From the NCBI GenBank assembly GCA_961205875.1, contig OY540814.1:10956993-11020992 (forward strand): a stretch of DNA of 64,000 nt, written 5' to 3'. Shown piece after piece: positions 45,165 through 57,341 of the stretch. The translations under genes were made by a program, and so were the position numbers. The notes under the pieces are model-generated. The model made no database searches. It was not told where the DNA came from and saw only the letters and a list, made by a program, of their open reading frames with translations. Positions within the stretch are counted from its first letter, which is position 1. Every line of letters starts with the position of its first letter. The DNA comes from Sialis fuliginosa (lineage: Eukaryota; Arthropoda; Insecta; Megaloptera; Sialidae).

Positions 45165-45355
45165 AAATATGTAACAAAGTTATGTTAACAAAGTTTTTTT
45201 TCGGAATGACATTTGGGGATTGATGTAAAACTAAAATATTTCAATTAACAATCCATTAGGTCTTCTACACTACTCTACAGGATGTATTAAAAGCAAAATT
45301 GTAAAAATAACTAAGAACAAATTACCTGGGACAGCCTGTATACAGTATTTATAAT
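45165..45355 (+). mobile_element. Degraded relative of the 39220 mariner-like element
   Basis: TTTTTTTTCGGAATGACATT, TGGGGATTGATGTAAAACTA, ACTCTACAGGATGTATTAAA and a final CCTGGGACAGCCTGTATAC correspond to TTTCGGAATTACAATTGGGG, CTACAGGGTATTTTATAAGC and CCTGGGACACACTGTATAT at 39220-39750. The right end is near-intact; the left end is gone. Confidence 0.6.
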
Positions 45356-45359
45356 ACGA

Positions 45360-47759
45360 TGTTTACTACAATGCCAGTATATCATAACAATATCTTGCAC
45401 ACAAGTAAAACAAATAAACGTAAGCTATTGACAAGTAAACCTATATTTTATTTACAAGAACAAATGTGTCTGGTGAAGCGAATCGCTTTTGTACTTTTCA
45501 GTAAATAAGAAAACGTTAATAAGGAAAAACCGTTGTGAATTCAGTAACATTTATTTTTCAAATGCAAAAACGTTGTTACTGAATAAACTATAACAGTGGT
45601 ATTGCATTAAAAAAAACATTTTCCTTTGTTTTATATTATTTTAAAAAATTAATGTTTTTTTTTATAAATTCAAAAACAATTTTTCTTATCTCGAGTTGCA
45701 TTTGTTTAATTAGAACAAAGAATAACTTATCTGTAGGTTGAAAAGTTCTTTATTAAAATGTATTTTATTAAAGATTTTAACAAATACTTGAACCAAAATG
45801 CAATTGGAACAAAAACCAAAAAGAACTTACAATTGAATTGGTGAGAAAAAGAACAATACATGTCCAAATTCTGCCTTTTTTACATGAATCGGTTCGATAA
45901 ATGTAGATGTAAATATTGAGTGTAAGAGCAATATTATACCAGCCTTCCTTCATTTATTGGTATGTCCGAAATTTATCAGCTATGTCCTGATTTTCTTTAA
46001 TATTAGCATGTAATAGACCCCGAAAACTAAGCAACAGTTAGAGGTCACTGTGGATTTTTTTAAATTGAGATATTTGTTCATTCAAGTTTCGAAATATATT
46101 CTTTTTGTAAGTTGGTAAAATACAAATGTACTATAAAAAATAAATTCTAATTTATCATATAAGTGGTTATTTGTAACAAAATCTTGGGCAGTGTGTCAAA
46201 CATTTTGTATTTTAACTGCAACTGGAATAGAGCCAGTTATTGGCTTTACTGGGTGTATTTTATCGATTTATTACATTGTGTAAGACAATACACATACAAA
46301 GTAAAATTTAGATTAATGATGTAATAAAAAGAATGACACGTTATTTATTTAATATTATTGATGGATTGTACACTGTTTGGATATTTTGTTGAAGTTATTG
46401 ATTATTGTGTGGTCATATGACTTTCCCTCATTGACTAATAGATGTACGTACTTTTTGATTATAAATATTTACACTAAATTCTAATAAGGCATAGTTTATA
46501 CCTAGAAACTTTAAGTCCTGTATAGGTAGTTTGAATCAGAGATCAGAACCATAATTTATTTATGATTTGAATTTTTTTAGTAACACTTACACAAGTTTCT
46601 GCTTATGTGAAACTTATTTTAAAATAAAACAAGCCGTGGGTTCGATCCTTGAGGTCCAAACAACAAACTTCCTAATATGGTATGACTATAAATACTTGAA
46701 TACTGATTATTTATTGTTTCCATATAGTTTATGTGAATATTTTTTTTAATATGTAGGTATATGAAAAATTTTAATGGAATTTGTCAGAAATAAAACTCAC
46801 CTTTGTATTATGAATATTAGTTTCCTATCCTAATGTCAATTATATAATACACATTTTTTATAAAATTTGACAATTTGAATTAAATTGCCTTTGTTTCCAA
46901 GGCAACATGAATTAGTTAGTATTTAATGGCTGTTTACAAATAAAATATTGAAATACATGTTTCATTATTTGAACTGCGGAAGATTTATGCTAAGTTTAAA
47001 GTAAATTAGACTAAAAAAATATTTTTCAAAAATTCCTTTCTTTCAGACCATATTCACGCCAAGACGCTTCGATTGGCATCCCAACGAAGTCAATAGCATT
47101 TTTTATTTGCGAGATTTCGTGCACGTAAAAAATGACACGCACGTACACACACACACACACTATACAGACACATACATCTTTCTGAAAATAGTGCAAATAT
47201 ACTATAGTGACTTTAAAACATAAAAATATGTTGAAATTTTTTATTTCCATTTTCGGACCGATTACAATAACTTTCTGTTGGGAAAAATTGCATATGAAAG
47301 TTTGGAAGTGAACTAAAAATCAAAAATTGTTAGTTGCACAAGTTACTTATTATTTATTATTATTATTAATCTTTGCTGGCACTAATCCTAACATAATTAA
47401 ATTGTTTTTTTCTATCTTAAAATTCCTTACGACGTAAATTAAACTTGATTTCCATAAAAATAAAAAAGAAATAGGTTTAGGTTCGGGTTCAGTTAGTAAA
47501 ATAATTCCGAAGCTATAATAATAACGTAATGTTTTTCTTTAATAAAGTTTAAATATCACTGCTACATAAAAGAACAATCCTGTACGGACGGTACAGTTTA
47601 TATACATACAATATTTATATTAAAGTACTGGTTGTATATTTAAAAACAAAGTCGATCTAATATAAATGCTGGTAGAAACCGTTGTTATGACAAAAATAGC
47701 ATGTAGTTTTATCCATGTTTTGGTTACAATGTTTTCTCCGTGAGCAGGCTGTGTTATTT
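45360..47759. other. AT-rich, no gene seen; isolated B-box-like motif and (AC)n
   Basis: GTGGGTTCGATCCTTGAGG at 46636-46654 matches the tRNA/SINE B-box (GGTTCGATCC) but no A-box or tRNA arms accompany it, so only a SINE fragment is possible. An (AC)n run lies at 47143-47160. Frames at 46567-46749 and 47026-47250 show no domain. Confidence 0.4.
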
Positions 47760-47896
47760 TACATTTTGTTTCTTTGTTTATGATTGCCCACGCGATGCTC
47801 TTATTTTTGGTATCTCGCGCTCTGCCAGGTACCGCACTGCAGAACTCTCATTTAGAAACAACACAATGTCTTCCTTAGACTATTTATTTGTGCGCC
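47760..47896 (+). CDS. Candidate first coding exon (tentative)
   Basis: A less AT-rich stretch (CCCACGCGATGCTC, TATCTCGCGCTCTGCCAGGT, ACCGCACTGCAGAACTC) leads to ACAACACAATGTCTTCC, a good insect start context. The frame reads MSSLDYLFVR and runs into the splice-donor sequence GTAAGTTG at 47897. A longer frame is open from 47740. Upstream richness could be a promoter and 5' untranslated region. No downstream exon was identified and no family is recognised, so this is a prediction from start context and donor quality only. A decayed mobile element is the alternative. Confidence 0.2.
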
Positions 47897-47899
47897 GTA

Positions 47900-49208
47900 A
47901 GTTGACATTTCGTGTAATGAATTAACTGGATTATTGTTCGTAGAATATACGGAAACAAGTCCTCATTTGAATGTCAAGATTTTGACGGTTATTTAAAATA
48001 TTTTTTTATTTATTGTATAGAAGTTGTTATTTCAGATATAGTCAAATATTTTCTCTTCTGTTAACATTGAGACAAATTAGTAATTACATTTTCTCTTGCA
48101 AATTTGATGCTTGATCCAAATTTCCTGTCAAATCGAAATTTTATTCTCGGGATTGGCCGTAAATACCAACAGAAGTTCAAACAAATGAGATGAATTGCGA
48201 ATGAATTAAATAATAGTTAAATAAATTACCCAACCCCACAAAAAAGGTCTTGATTTCCTAACCAGACTATGTTTATCTTCCACATTTTTGAGTGCTGAAA
48301 ATTAATTTGACAGCAAAAAATGTTCGCTAACCTTCAATTTTTTGTCAAAAAATAGCCCCAAAAAGTTAAAAATTGATATCAATTTTGATATCCTTTAATG
48401 GACATACCTACTATTTTTTTTGACCACATCTAACAAAAGACTTTTGTAGGTCATAATTTTCTCTTCAATTTGCTTTCTTTTGTATTGTTGTACGACCATT
48501 TTTGAAGAAAAGCCTTCTAGATCTGTCTTTAGAATTTTTTCCCCAGTTATTGCCATTCAAAATTAAAAGTGTAATTTTTGCTTCGATTGCTAATAAATAA
48601 AATATATTAACGCATTTGTCGCAATATTAAGAGAGATGCAAATATTTGAATTTATCTGGAAAAATTGAAATCTCTTTATCGTAGTGAACTTCAACTTCCG
48701 GTTTGTTTATGTATACTTATTTCAGCTTTATTTGACAATTTTGATCATTGTTAAAAAAATAACAATACTCACGAATGAAGTCATGAAAAGTTGAATAAAA
48801 AAGAACTGCTCAAATTATATTTAGTAGCTCCAGTTATTAGCTATAAACGGCGCACGAACCTTTTAAAAACACATTTCCATATCTTGTCAGAAATTCTATA
48901 AAATCGCATGCCAAGTTATACCAGTCTAAGCCAAACTTAGCTCGAATTTTCACGCAGATATGAAAACCCATCACGGATTTCGTGCTAGGAACATTATCAA
49001 TAGCGGGGATGTGAGGAGTGAAAAAATTTTCTTCTCACGGAGAGTTATTTTTATCAATAACATGTAAATTTATATTGATGTGTTTATGTCGAAAACACAT
49101 CATTTTCACTTTTTTCTTTCCCCATGGTTGTTATTATATTTGTATACAAATTCATGCATGCCTACTCAAGGGAAATGAAAATATGAGAATAATTTATAAG
49201 AATAAAAT
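47900..49208. other. AT-rich, no gene assigned
   Basis: The part at 48290-48620 and the part at 48830-48960 have a mobile-element flavour (TATAAACGGCGCACGAACC, AGCTCGAATTTTCACGCAGA), without partners in the window. The frame at 49018-49287 overlaps the next hairpin and has no domain. Confidence 0.4.
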
Positions 49209-49251
49209 ATCAAAAATATATGTATGTAATGTACATACATATATTTTTGAT
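49209..49251. repeat. Perfect 20-bp stem with 3-base loop
   Basis: ATCAAAAATATATGTATGTA pairs perfectly with 49232-49251, with loop ATG. The very short loop favours a DNA cruciform or a recent inverted duplication over a transcribed precursor. Confidence 0.85.
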
Positions 49252-49380
49252 GACATATCTTATATAAAATATAAAATTGAAATTTGAACTGGAATTGAAA
49301 GTAAAAAACCATGACGAGTTTTGAATTCAAGATTGAAAATTACCTTTTTTTTATATCGTCTCAATAAAAATTTACATGAA

Positions 49381-49550
49381 TAAAAATTAATTAAAAAATA
49401 TATTTTCAGCTATCACAAAAACCAATAAAAGCGTGGGGCTTTCTCTTTTTCTTTAACAGAAACCTTTATGAGCGCCCCACGCTTATTAGTTTTAGTCATA
49501 CAAATTTGAAAATTTTGTGATAGTTAAAAATTTATTTCTTAATTTTTAGC
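49381..49550. mobile_element. Small foldback element around AGCGTGGGGC
   Basis: The arms 49381-49440 and 49472-49550 mirror each other: CTATCACAAAA against TTTTGTGATAG, AATAAAAGCGTGGGGC against GCCCCACGCTTATT, and AATT/AAAATAT text outside. The loop holds TTTAACAGAAACC. Size and shape fit a MITE. Confidence 0.65.
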
Positions 49551-49665
49551 GAATTTTTAATAAAAGCTTGTTTTTAAAAAACATTACAAATTTTATTTTC
49601 GAATTTTTAGTTAGGTACTGACTGACTAACTAAATAATTAACACACTATCAGGTAAAGTTCGTCA

Positions 49666-49985
49666 AACCGTTTCTTTTGATACCCATATCAGGGGAGTTA
49701 TGACGAAAAAGGTAATCCGCCATCTTGAGGTGCCCACCATATTGAGTCTAGAATTACATACGTCAGATAGCTAATCGAATTTTATTCATTAAACCCTTTC
49801 ATTTGATAGGAGATTGTAATGAAAAAGGTAATCTACCATCTTGGCAGTCATCCATTTTGGGTTTAGAACAATATTAGATATACTATATTGCATTATCACC
49901 AGATTGATACACGTGTACAAAATTTCAAATCGATACGACAGTTAAAAGTGAGTTGTAAGATTTGTAGACATTGTCAGTTACAGGT
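49666..49985 (+). mobile_element. Element with internal duplication (CTTTCATTTGATA units)
   Basis: Two units start CGTTTCTTTTGATACCCAT (49669) and CCCTTTCATTTGATAGGAGA (49794), and both continue ATGAAAAAGGTAATC(C/T) then CCATCTTG and CCA..ATT(G/T)(A/G)G. The region ends GATACGACAGTTAAAAGTGA. CTTTCATTTGATA with CCATCTTG is text I recall from insect dispersed elements. Confidence 0.55.
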
Positions 49986-49989
49986 CAAG

Positions 49990-50212
49990 TTAATATAATA
50001 TTTGTAATAAAATAATGGTATGGCCTGCTGTTATGCAGTTTTTGAGCCCGAGATAGGGGTGGGGGGGGGAAGGTGGAGATAGTTTTTTTAGGGTAATGAA
50101 ATTCTTATAGATACTATTTTCCCTTTTATTTATTTTTGTTCTAAATAGGACCAACAATTTATTTATGCCTAGAGCCCCTAACGGACATAGGAAGCCACTG
50201 AAATAAAATACT
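49990..50212 (-). mobile_element. CAGTGGC-ended element fragment
   Basis: On the minus strand it opens CAGTGGCTTCCTATGTCCGT and continues TAGGGGCTCTAGGCATAAAT, the same kind of end as at 37960-38050 (CAGTGGCGTAGC). A G9 run lies at 50047-50058 on the plus strand. The 91-codon minus-strand frame here is a by-product. Confidence 0.45.
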
Positions 50213-50214
50213 GA

Positions 50215-50963
50215 GTTATTAAATAATTTCATTTTTAATGAATTATATAAATATTTTTTTATCAATAAAGTACGGGTTTAACATTTTTTTTTACATATTA
50301 TTATGTTAATTTAAATGAAACGCAAATAAAAAACGAATTAGATACCGCTTAGATCGGTTTTCGAGATACGTTTGAAAAGTCTTAAAACTTTTTATTTTTA
50401 AAAGTAATCACACAAATAAATTTAAAATAGTCGACATTTTTTTTTTTTTTTTTTTTTATATGTCACAACATGATAGACAATTTTGGAGGACGAAAAATCT
50501 GTAAGAGGGAAAAAAACAAAAGAAAAATAATAATCTAAACAACATATAAATTACGTTTAGGTAACATAATAATGACATATATTATTTATAAAAAAAATTC
50601 ACTGTCCCACAATCAATATGTCTAACTTCGTTTTGTATTAATTAATAACTCTACACCGAGCATTAGTGTCTTCCCGCTGAGTTTACATTGTGCACTAAGA
50701 AGATAGATAAAAAGAGATGTGAAAGGGCAATAGGGACTGACAGGTGTATTCACTGGGTGACCAAAACTGTATCCCGGATTCTATAGAGCGGACACAATAG
50801 ATACTCAACGTTGTCCTAATGATATTATTTTGATGTCCCCCTCGATTTGCTCGACTGAATTTGACGTTGAAATCTCTCCCTAACGTCTATTGTCGCTTTG
50901 TAAATATCTATCTTATAAAGTAGGTACTATGTCTATAAGAAATTCAGTTTGATAAGCTCTTAC
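50215..50963. other. No gene assigned; richer segment 50640-50930
   Basis: A T18 run lies at 50441-50458. From 50640 to 50930 the composition is clearly richer (CACCGAGCATTAGTGTCTTC, GTATCCCGGATTCTATAGAG), and this would be the first part of an intron, or further exon sequence, if the minus-strand exon at 50964-51010 is real. I could not find frames or splice sites that settle it. Confidence 0.3.
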
Positions 50964-51010
50964 CTTTGAACGAAGCGATTTTGGCGATTTTTTATATGAA
51001 TATGTCAGTT
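50964..51010 (-). CDS. Candidate 47-nt internal exon (tentative)
   Basis: On the minus strand a strong acceptor, GAACATTTCTTTTTTTCCAG, directly precedes 47 bases that end TTCAAAG and are followed by GTAAGAGC, a strong donor. One frame, starting at the third base, is open throughout and reads LTYSYKKSPKSLRSK, basic and serine-rich; the other two contain stops. Both splice sites are near consensus, better than other pairs I saw in the window. No homologue is recognised; it could also be an untranslated exon or chance. Confidence 0.25.
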
Positions 51011-51374
51011 CTGGAAAAAAAGAAATGTTCAATTAATATTTAATGTAGTAATTGTAAAAATTAAATTTTTAATAAAGGAAATAATAATTTATCACGTTAT
51101 CATAAAAAAGTTTTAATGTGTTTTTAGAAATTTTTAATTTAGGGACTTCATTTACAAGATTCAGCATTTTTATTATACTATTTTATTCTTACAATTTTTT
51201 TATTTTTATTATTTATAGAAATAAAATTTTTGCTAAAACTTAATATTAAAACAAACTGTACACCCTCTTTTACAATAACTTCCTAATGGAAAGTTAATAT
51301 TTTTATTTGTGTTCTAAAAATAATAGTATATTTGTTATACAATTTACATATACATACATATTTAAGGCTTGTAT
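51011..51374. other. AT-rich, no gene seen
   Basis: Apart from the acceptor tract of the candidate minus-strand exon, this is featureless AT-rich sequence. Confidence 0.45.
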
Positions 51375-51825
51375 TTAAATGCACTTAAAAAAAATCATTT
51401 CATTAAAAATATGATAGCATGCATTTTGTACACTCAAACATAAATTTTAGTACTTTGCACTAAAAATTAATCTTTTGTAGTAACAATTAATACTTTGCAC
51501 TAAATGATCCCACTGATGTTTTGATATTTTTAAAATGATTTTTATTTATTACATATTTTTGATATATTGTGATTTTATATATTTTAACCTAACCAAAACT
51601 AACCAACCTCCTTTCGCCCCAATAGATTTACCCTAAGCAGGGACAGTTAACGTGTATATTATTAGAGAATCAACTTTATTCTGAATAACTATACTTGATT
51701 TTTGACAATTGTGACGTCATACCGGCATATTCTTCAATACGAATTAAAAATTAGTGCAAATTTATTAAACTCTATGTTCGAGTGTACAAAATGAATACTA
51801 CCAAACTTTTAGTGCAATTATATGT
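51375..51825. mobile_element. Foldback element with GCACTAAAA / TTTTAGTGC arms
   Basis: The left arm (about 51375-51480) contains CATTTTGTACACTCAAACAT and TTTGCACTAAAAATTAAT. The right arm (51741-51825) contains the mirrors ATTAAAAATTAGTGCAAA and ATGTTCGAGTGTACAAAATG, and ends TTTTAGTGCAATTATATG. The unit TACTTTGCACTAAA occurs twice in the left arm (51450, 51491). Inside lies a CCTAACC-type tract and GTGACGTCATACCGGC. No coding capacity. Confidence 0.6.
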
Positions 51826-53675
51826 AACCCCATTTTAATAACTGAATTTATGTTGTACACGTAACAATATAACTCTAAATTTAATAAACGAGAAAAAATA
51901 ATGTATTTTTGTAAATAAACTAAAAACGTGTTGAAATAAAAATATGTATTTTTTGTTCTTGACCGTTCCAGAACATATAAAAACGTAAGCGAAGAGGCGT
52001 CATTTCTGAATCGCCTATTCTTGAATCTTGCAGAATTCTCTCCGTTATTTTTGTTACAGTCAAATACAGTGATGTCCAAACAGTGGACCAAAACATATAC
52101 ATACTATCTATTTATATATATGAATATGATAATGAGATAAAATTAATTAAATAATACTTTAAATATTTTATGGTAATTATTAGTGCTTTAATGAAATTAT
52201 TTAAATTTTATCAATCGAAGTTTTCCATGTTCTTTATTTTGAATATTTTGAAAAATGGGTTTGTTTTAATAATTTCTTTCGTATAGTTTTATTTAATTTA
52301 AAAATTTTTTTGCTGTTAATTTTTTGGCTCTAACTCTTAAAACTTTAGAAATCTCTGGTCCAACACTTGTTTTTACACACACACAGTATTTGCGTGTGTA
52401 TGTGAGGGAGGAATATTTTGGCACTAAGCCAACTGGACGAGACACTACTGCCACATATATCGTGATTCAGATGGTGGACAAAAATAGCAACTGTGCCTGT
52501 ACAGAGCCGACTTTAAATAGTTTTTGCTTCACTCGAGAATGACAAGCGGATTTGAAAACAACACATTTTAGAATTGAGCATACGCAGTTGTGTTTTTTTT
52601 TCATTACAAATTAAATGTTTGCAAAGAAATGTAGTAGGTAATGAAATTTTATTTAATTAATTAAATTATATATTTCGGTTATTTGTTTTAATGTTTATTA
52701 AGGTTTCTATTATGTGAAGATATACCAGTGGGCGTTTTGGGTAAATTGTGTATATAATGAAATTGAAACATTAATATATACATCAAGAGTATATATTTCA
52801 CAAATGTACACATATTAAACAGTGTTGGAAAATTAAAATAATTATGCACAATTAATATTATAATTTAGTTTGGATAGTTCTTCAACTTATGCGTCTATAA
52901 AAAATTCTGTAGGGGTTCGTATTGATCCATTAATTATTTTTCTAATTTTAATAAATACTCGAGTTTTTTATTTCAGACAAAGTTTAAGTTCTTCAATCTT
53001 AAACTAAAAATTAATTTATTTTAATGTATGTGAAATATATTTAAGAAAACCCATAAAATCTCTACTAATATAAACATATTTAATTGCATTCTTTACGACG
53101 AACAAAATAGCTATATAGTTTTTTTTAACTTCGTTTCAGAATAAACGTGAATCACTTGTTTGAGTAAAAATGAGATTGTACATATATCAATCACCCAGAT
53201 TAAGCATCCAGACATTGTGTGTATGTCAGAGTTTTTTACTCTTCTTTTTGAAAAAACAGGTGAAGTGCCTAAAACGTCTTTTGTGCCGTTGATAACGTTC
53301 AAATTGAATTTGTTTTGCGTTGTCTATTGAGTATCCAAAAACAGAATTTTTTTTAATAACAGTATTTTCTTTCATTATAACTTTCGTTTCATTGTTTGGT
53401 ATTAATTAAGATTTAAGAACTAAGTCGAGAATTCTATCGAAAATGAAAATAAACTTATTAATACTATTATGCCCGCTATGACGAACGATAGCTACAATAT
53501 ATATAATTTATCTTAAGCTCAATATTTGTCGTTTATGAAATTGCACTGAAGAAAAAATGTATGGATATATAATAATAACTCAAATTATTTGAATCATATT
53601 TACATACAAGTAAATTTTACTTGAATTAAATAATTTATTGACGTTGCGTCCAATAGCCCAGTTATTTATTACAAA
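51826..53675. other. No gene assigned; possible Tc1-like ends at 52066 and 52503
   Basis: TACAGTGATGTCCAAACAGT at 52066 and, inverted, TACAGGCACAGTTGCTATTT ending at 52503 look like Tc1-type ends but do not match each other well. The frame 52324-52542 is 72 codons of mixed composition without a recognisable domain. Minus-strand frames at 51798-52102 and 53111-53302 likewise. Confidence 0.3.
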
Positions 53676-53706
53676 TAGTAAATATTTTTGACCAAAATAT
53701 TTACTA
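53676..53706. repeat. 13-bp perfect hairpin
   Basis: TAGTAAATATTTT pairs with AAAATATTTACTA, loop TGACC. It is a small exact inverted repeat in otherwise featureless DNA. Confidence 0.7.
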
Positions 53707-54949
53707 ATTGTAAGTTGATTCCCATTCAAATTATGTTACATAACATTCGATTTGGATGAGAATTTATATTGATGCAAATAGAAATTATTTGATGCCAATA
53801 ACATAGTAGGACCAACCAAATACAATTATTTGATAAAATTACTCCAGAGCACCCAAGTTACCTCTCGCTAGGGAATTGTATTTCTGCTCCGTATATAGGT
53901 ATGTATAAGATAACCATATTCTTACTTACTTGGGGAAAACCAAGTCGTATAATTTGGAGATGACGGAGTGTGACACCAGCTTTTAAAGCTTTAGTCAATT
54001 CCACTTGCTCGTAAAGTCAGGCTCCTATTCAAGATTTGAAATCCGCTAATTTAAATACCCCCCTGCCCTCTTCAAGAAATAAGTACGAACAATTTTTGGG
54101 TTGAACGGAAAAAATAATTTTTCAAATGAAATAATGGAAAACTTGGTTCAAACTGTTATTTACTTAATAAATCGAATCAATTTATTAATTAAATAATAGT
54201 TAGAAATGAATAGTTCGTAATTTTTATAAATAATTTTGAACTTGATCGTATTAAAGCAAATTATTTCGATCAAAAAAATATTTATTTGTCCCTAATACAA
54301 AATTATTGGCTTCTTTATTTACATAAATCAATTAATATTTATATATTCTCAGCAAATTTTTTTCACTGTGAGTACTGGAATTTAATATGTTAAGTAAAAA
54401 AAATATAGAAGTGTGTATTTGAAATTTAATTTTGGTATAAAAATTGAGAATTTGAATTTATCTTTTTGTCTGTACTTATATGTATATTTTATTAAAATTA
54501 ATATTATGATAATTCACTTTTTTTTACATTCTATAATTATGTATGTCAGAATACGTGTGAACCTTTTAAGTATTTATAAATTGAATAATTTTTCACTTTG
54601 TTAAATTAATTGAGTAAGCAATTATTCAGGTAGATAAATAAATGACTAAATAATCGAACAATCAAATAAATCCACTGTTCTGTTGATAATTGTGAATTTA
54701 AACGCCAAAAATGATTTTAGAGTCAATTAGTTGATTTGCATCTAATATTTGGTTGGTGGTTATTTTCGATTCAAAAGGTTTAATCCATATTTCATAGTTT
54801 AGTTGATGTATAACGTTTTAACAATGTCGATATGAAATATTTATATTTCATTTCACTTTGTACTAATTACTGAAATTGAAAATATCAATAAAATATGTAT
54901 GCGTTAAATGAAAATTCAAGGAAAAAGTTATTTATTACATACATATACA
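53707..54949. other. AT-rich, no gene assigned
   Basis: A richer part at 53850-54080 (TCTCGCTAGGGAATTG, GATGACGGAGTGTGACACCA, CCCCCCTGCCCTC) is repeat-like but has no partner. The frame at 54413-54604 is random-like. Confidence 0.4.
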
Positions 54950-55579
54950 TTAGGGTGTTTTTCGGGTCTATTGACCTGTTTTAGCTTTTGATCTAAAGAA
55001 AAATTTTCCCAATATTTCAGACCTGTAGATCAAACCTGCGAACGACGCAAACAGCCTTTTTTCATTTAATTAACATGGGAAAAATGACTTTTTACTTGCG
55101 CGTGAATAGTTCGTTGAAAAAATTTTTTTTTAGTCCCACAGAAATATTTTGTAGAGAATTAAATTTCCTACAAAAAAGATTTGGGTGTTCAATTCATAGA
55201 TCCAGTGTTTTTAAAGATTTGTTCGTTTAATTATTATCATAAAAATTGAATTTTGGAAAATTTCCAATTTTATGATTTATGATAAAGTTTAACCGAACAT
55301 ATTTTTAAAAATATTGGATCTACGAATTGAACACCAAGATCTTTTTTGTAGGAAATTTAATTCTCTACAAAATATTGCTAGGAAAAATAAAAAAAAATTC
55401 TTGCAACAAGCTATTCACGCGTAAGTAAAAAAAAACATTTTCCCCATGTTAATAAAATGGGAAAAATACTTTTCGCCTTTCACAGGTTTGATCTACAGGT
55501 CTGAAATTTTGGGAAAATTTTCTTTAGATTCGAAGTTAAAACATATACTTATGGGAAAATACAGAAAAAAACATTCTAA
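54950..55579. mobile_element. Near-complete palindrome (foldback element) of 630 bp with 6-bp target duplication
   Basis: The two halves are reverse complements along almost their whole length, centred at about 55264. Paired blocks include TAAAGAAAAATTTTCCC, CAGACCTGTAGATCAAACCT, GTAGAGAATTAAATTTCCTA, CAAAAAAGAT and AATTGAATTTTGGAAAATTT at the centre. Ends are TTAG and CTAA, and TATACA lies directly outside each (54944-54949 and 55580-55585). No coding capacity, so it is a non-autonomous foldback insertion. Differences between arms are scattered substitutions and small indels, so it is not brand new. Confidence 0.85.
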
Positions 55580-57341
55580 TATACATACATATGTAAATTA
55601 TATATTTTCGATTAATTTATAACTAACAATAAATTAGTAAATTCTCTCGAAATATCCTATAATTTAGGGTAATATAGTTGATATAAATATTTTTAAATGA
55701 TTTTTGTTTATACATACTTTGATTTCAATGCAATACCGTTTTAGTATCTAGAGATAAATGTACGTCTTTATACAATTCAAAAGAATAAATGTAAAATAAG
55801 TATATGTTATATTATAAGACACCAACGAACTAGAAAATAACCTTTGGGAATCGTTATACAGATGGCAATATCGGAAAGAGACATATCGTTTATGATATAC
55901 CTAGACTAGTGCTTACAAAGTAACACATTTACTATGAGAGCAGCACTATAAGCTTTTAGGAGAAGCTAATCTATAGTTTAGCATGCTTTATATTAATTTA
56001 TATAATACCTAAATAGCTGTCCCCACGGTTTCGCTTGCGTGGTATACGAAATTATTGTTTAGGATTTTTGAAAAAATTAATTAAGTAGGTACAAACACGA
56101 TTAGTTATTATTGTAATAATAACTAAACAACACCCAAATTACCTAACAAAAACGAATCAGAATAAAAAGTACATTATACCTTGTAATACATGAGACTTGC
56201 ATATCTACAAATGCCGGGGATATAATAGACAAGTATCGTTCGTCCACACCAGAAAACAGATTTTCATTTGAATGTTTTAAATTTAAATGTTGAGGAATCC
56301 GATACAAAGCCAGATCTGTAGATATTATGTAGATACATACATATGTATAATTGACGCTAGTCCGTCTCTCTCTCCTTTTATGAGCCACCACCGCTTTGTG
56401 TGACGTCACAAGGTGCGAACGGAAAACAGAATAGGTTTAAATAAACAACAAAACGATCCGCTGCTGCTCTGAAACTGACCTTCTGTTTCGTGTCGGCAAA
56501 TATTTGTTTTAAGTATTTAACCGGCTGCTGCTGATGTTTGAAAATGCCAGTCTATTTTTAATTCCACTTAGCGTAGTTTTATTTTTATAAAATTCATACA
56601 TTGTTTTGTAATTTACATTATTATATAATCATATATTATGATTTGGCTTTTAAATATGCGATACACAAATAATTTTTCAAATGTTGTCTGGCCCGGTGAC
56701 AGAAATGTTGGGGCCCGTTATATTAATGTAGCATCGCCGTGGCGATTTAGTTTAAATTCTATTTTCAACACCTTGTATAATTTGTACCTGTATTATGTAT
56801 CTTCTAATATTTATTGGGATATTTATTATTATACAGATTTTATCTAAAAAATTACAGAATTATTATTTTTTTCTTGTAAAATATAAAAAATGGTAATAAA
56901 TCAAAAAGTTATTTAATTTTAAATTATAATAGGTTTAACAGAATATTGCCTGATATTATCAACCTATTTAATACTCATTTCAAGTAGATTTTTTTTATTA
57001 CCTACGTGATTCAAATGTCATATGATCGAAATTTAAAATCCTATTTAATTAAATGTACATTAAATAACAGTTATATAAAATACTGGCAATGGTATCAGTT
57101 TTTACAAATATAAAATATCGAATTTAGGAAATATCAGCAATCATTTTAAAGAAATATAAAGTTACGTAATCGCAATATAAAGTTATAAAAATGCGAAAAG
57201 GACATAGGTTAGAAAAAATGGTAAAAATAGCTTGATATCGCGTTAAAGTTTGTTGATGCCTGACGTTTCAATCGATATTTCGTGATATTACCAATAGTAA
57301 AAAATGGATTTACCAAAACAGTATCGACAAAAGATGGAAGT
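55580..57341. other. AT-rich, no gene assigned
   Basis: A richer spot at 56360-56530 holds TGTGTGACGTCACAAGG (a perfect TGACGTCA site at 56400) and GCTGCTGCT runs. The overlapping minus-strand frame 56143-56409 and the plus-strand frame 56638-56847 have no recognisable domain. A GATATTTCGTGATATTACC/ATCGATATTTC text at 57270 is discussed among rejected items. Confidence 0.35.

Noticed and set aside
46636..46654. tRNA-like B-box GTGGGTTCGATCCTTG
   Set aside because: No A-box at a suitable distance and no cloverleaf can be drawn. At most a fragment of a SINE.
57255..57295. GACGTTTCAATCGATATTTCG resembling the 3' strand of a hammerhead-like motif
   Set aside because: On the minus strand GAAACGTCAGG is present but no CTGANGA with a helix precedes it at a workable distance.
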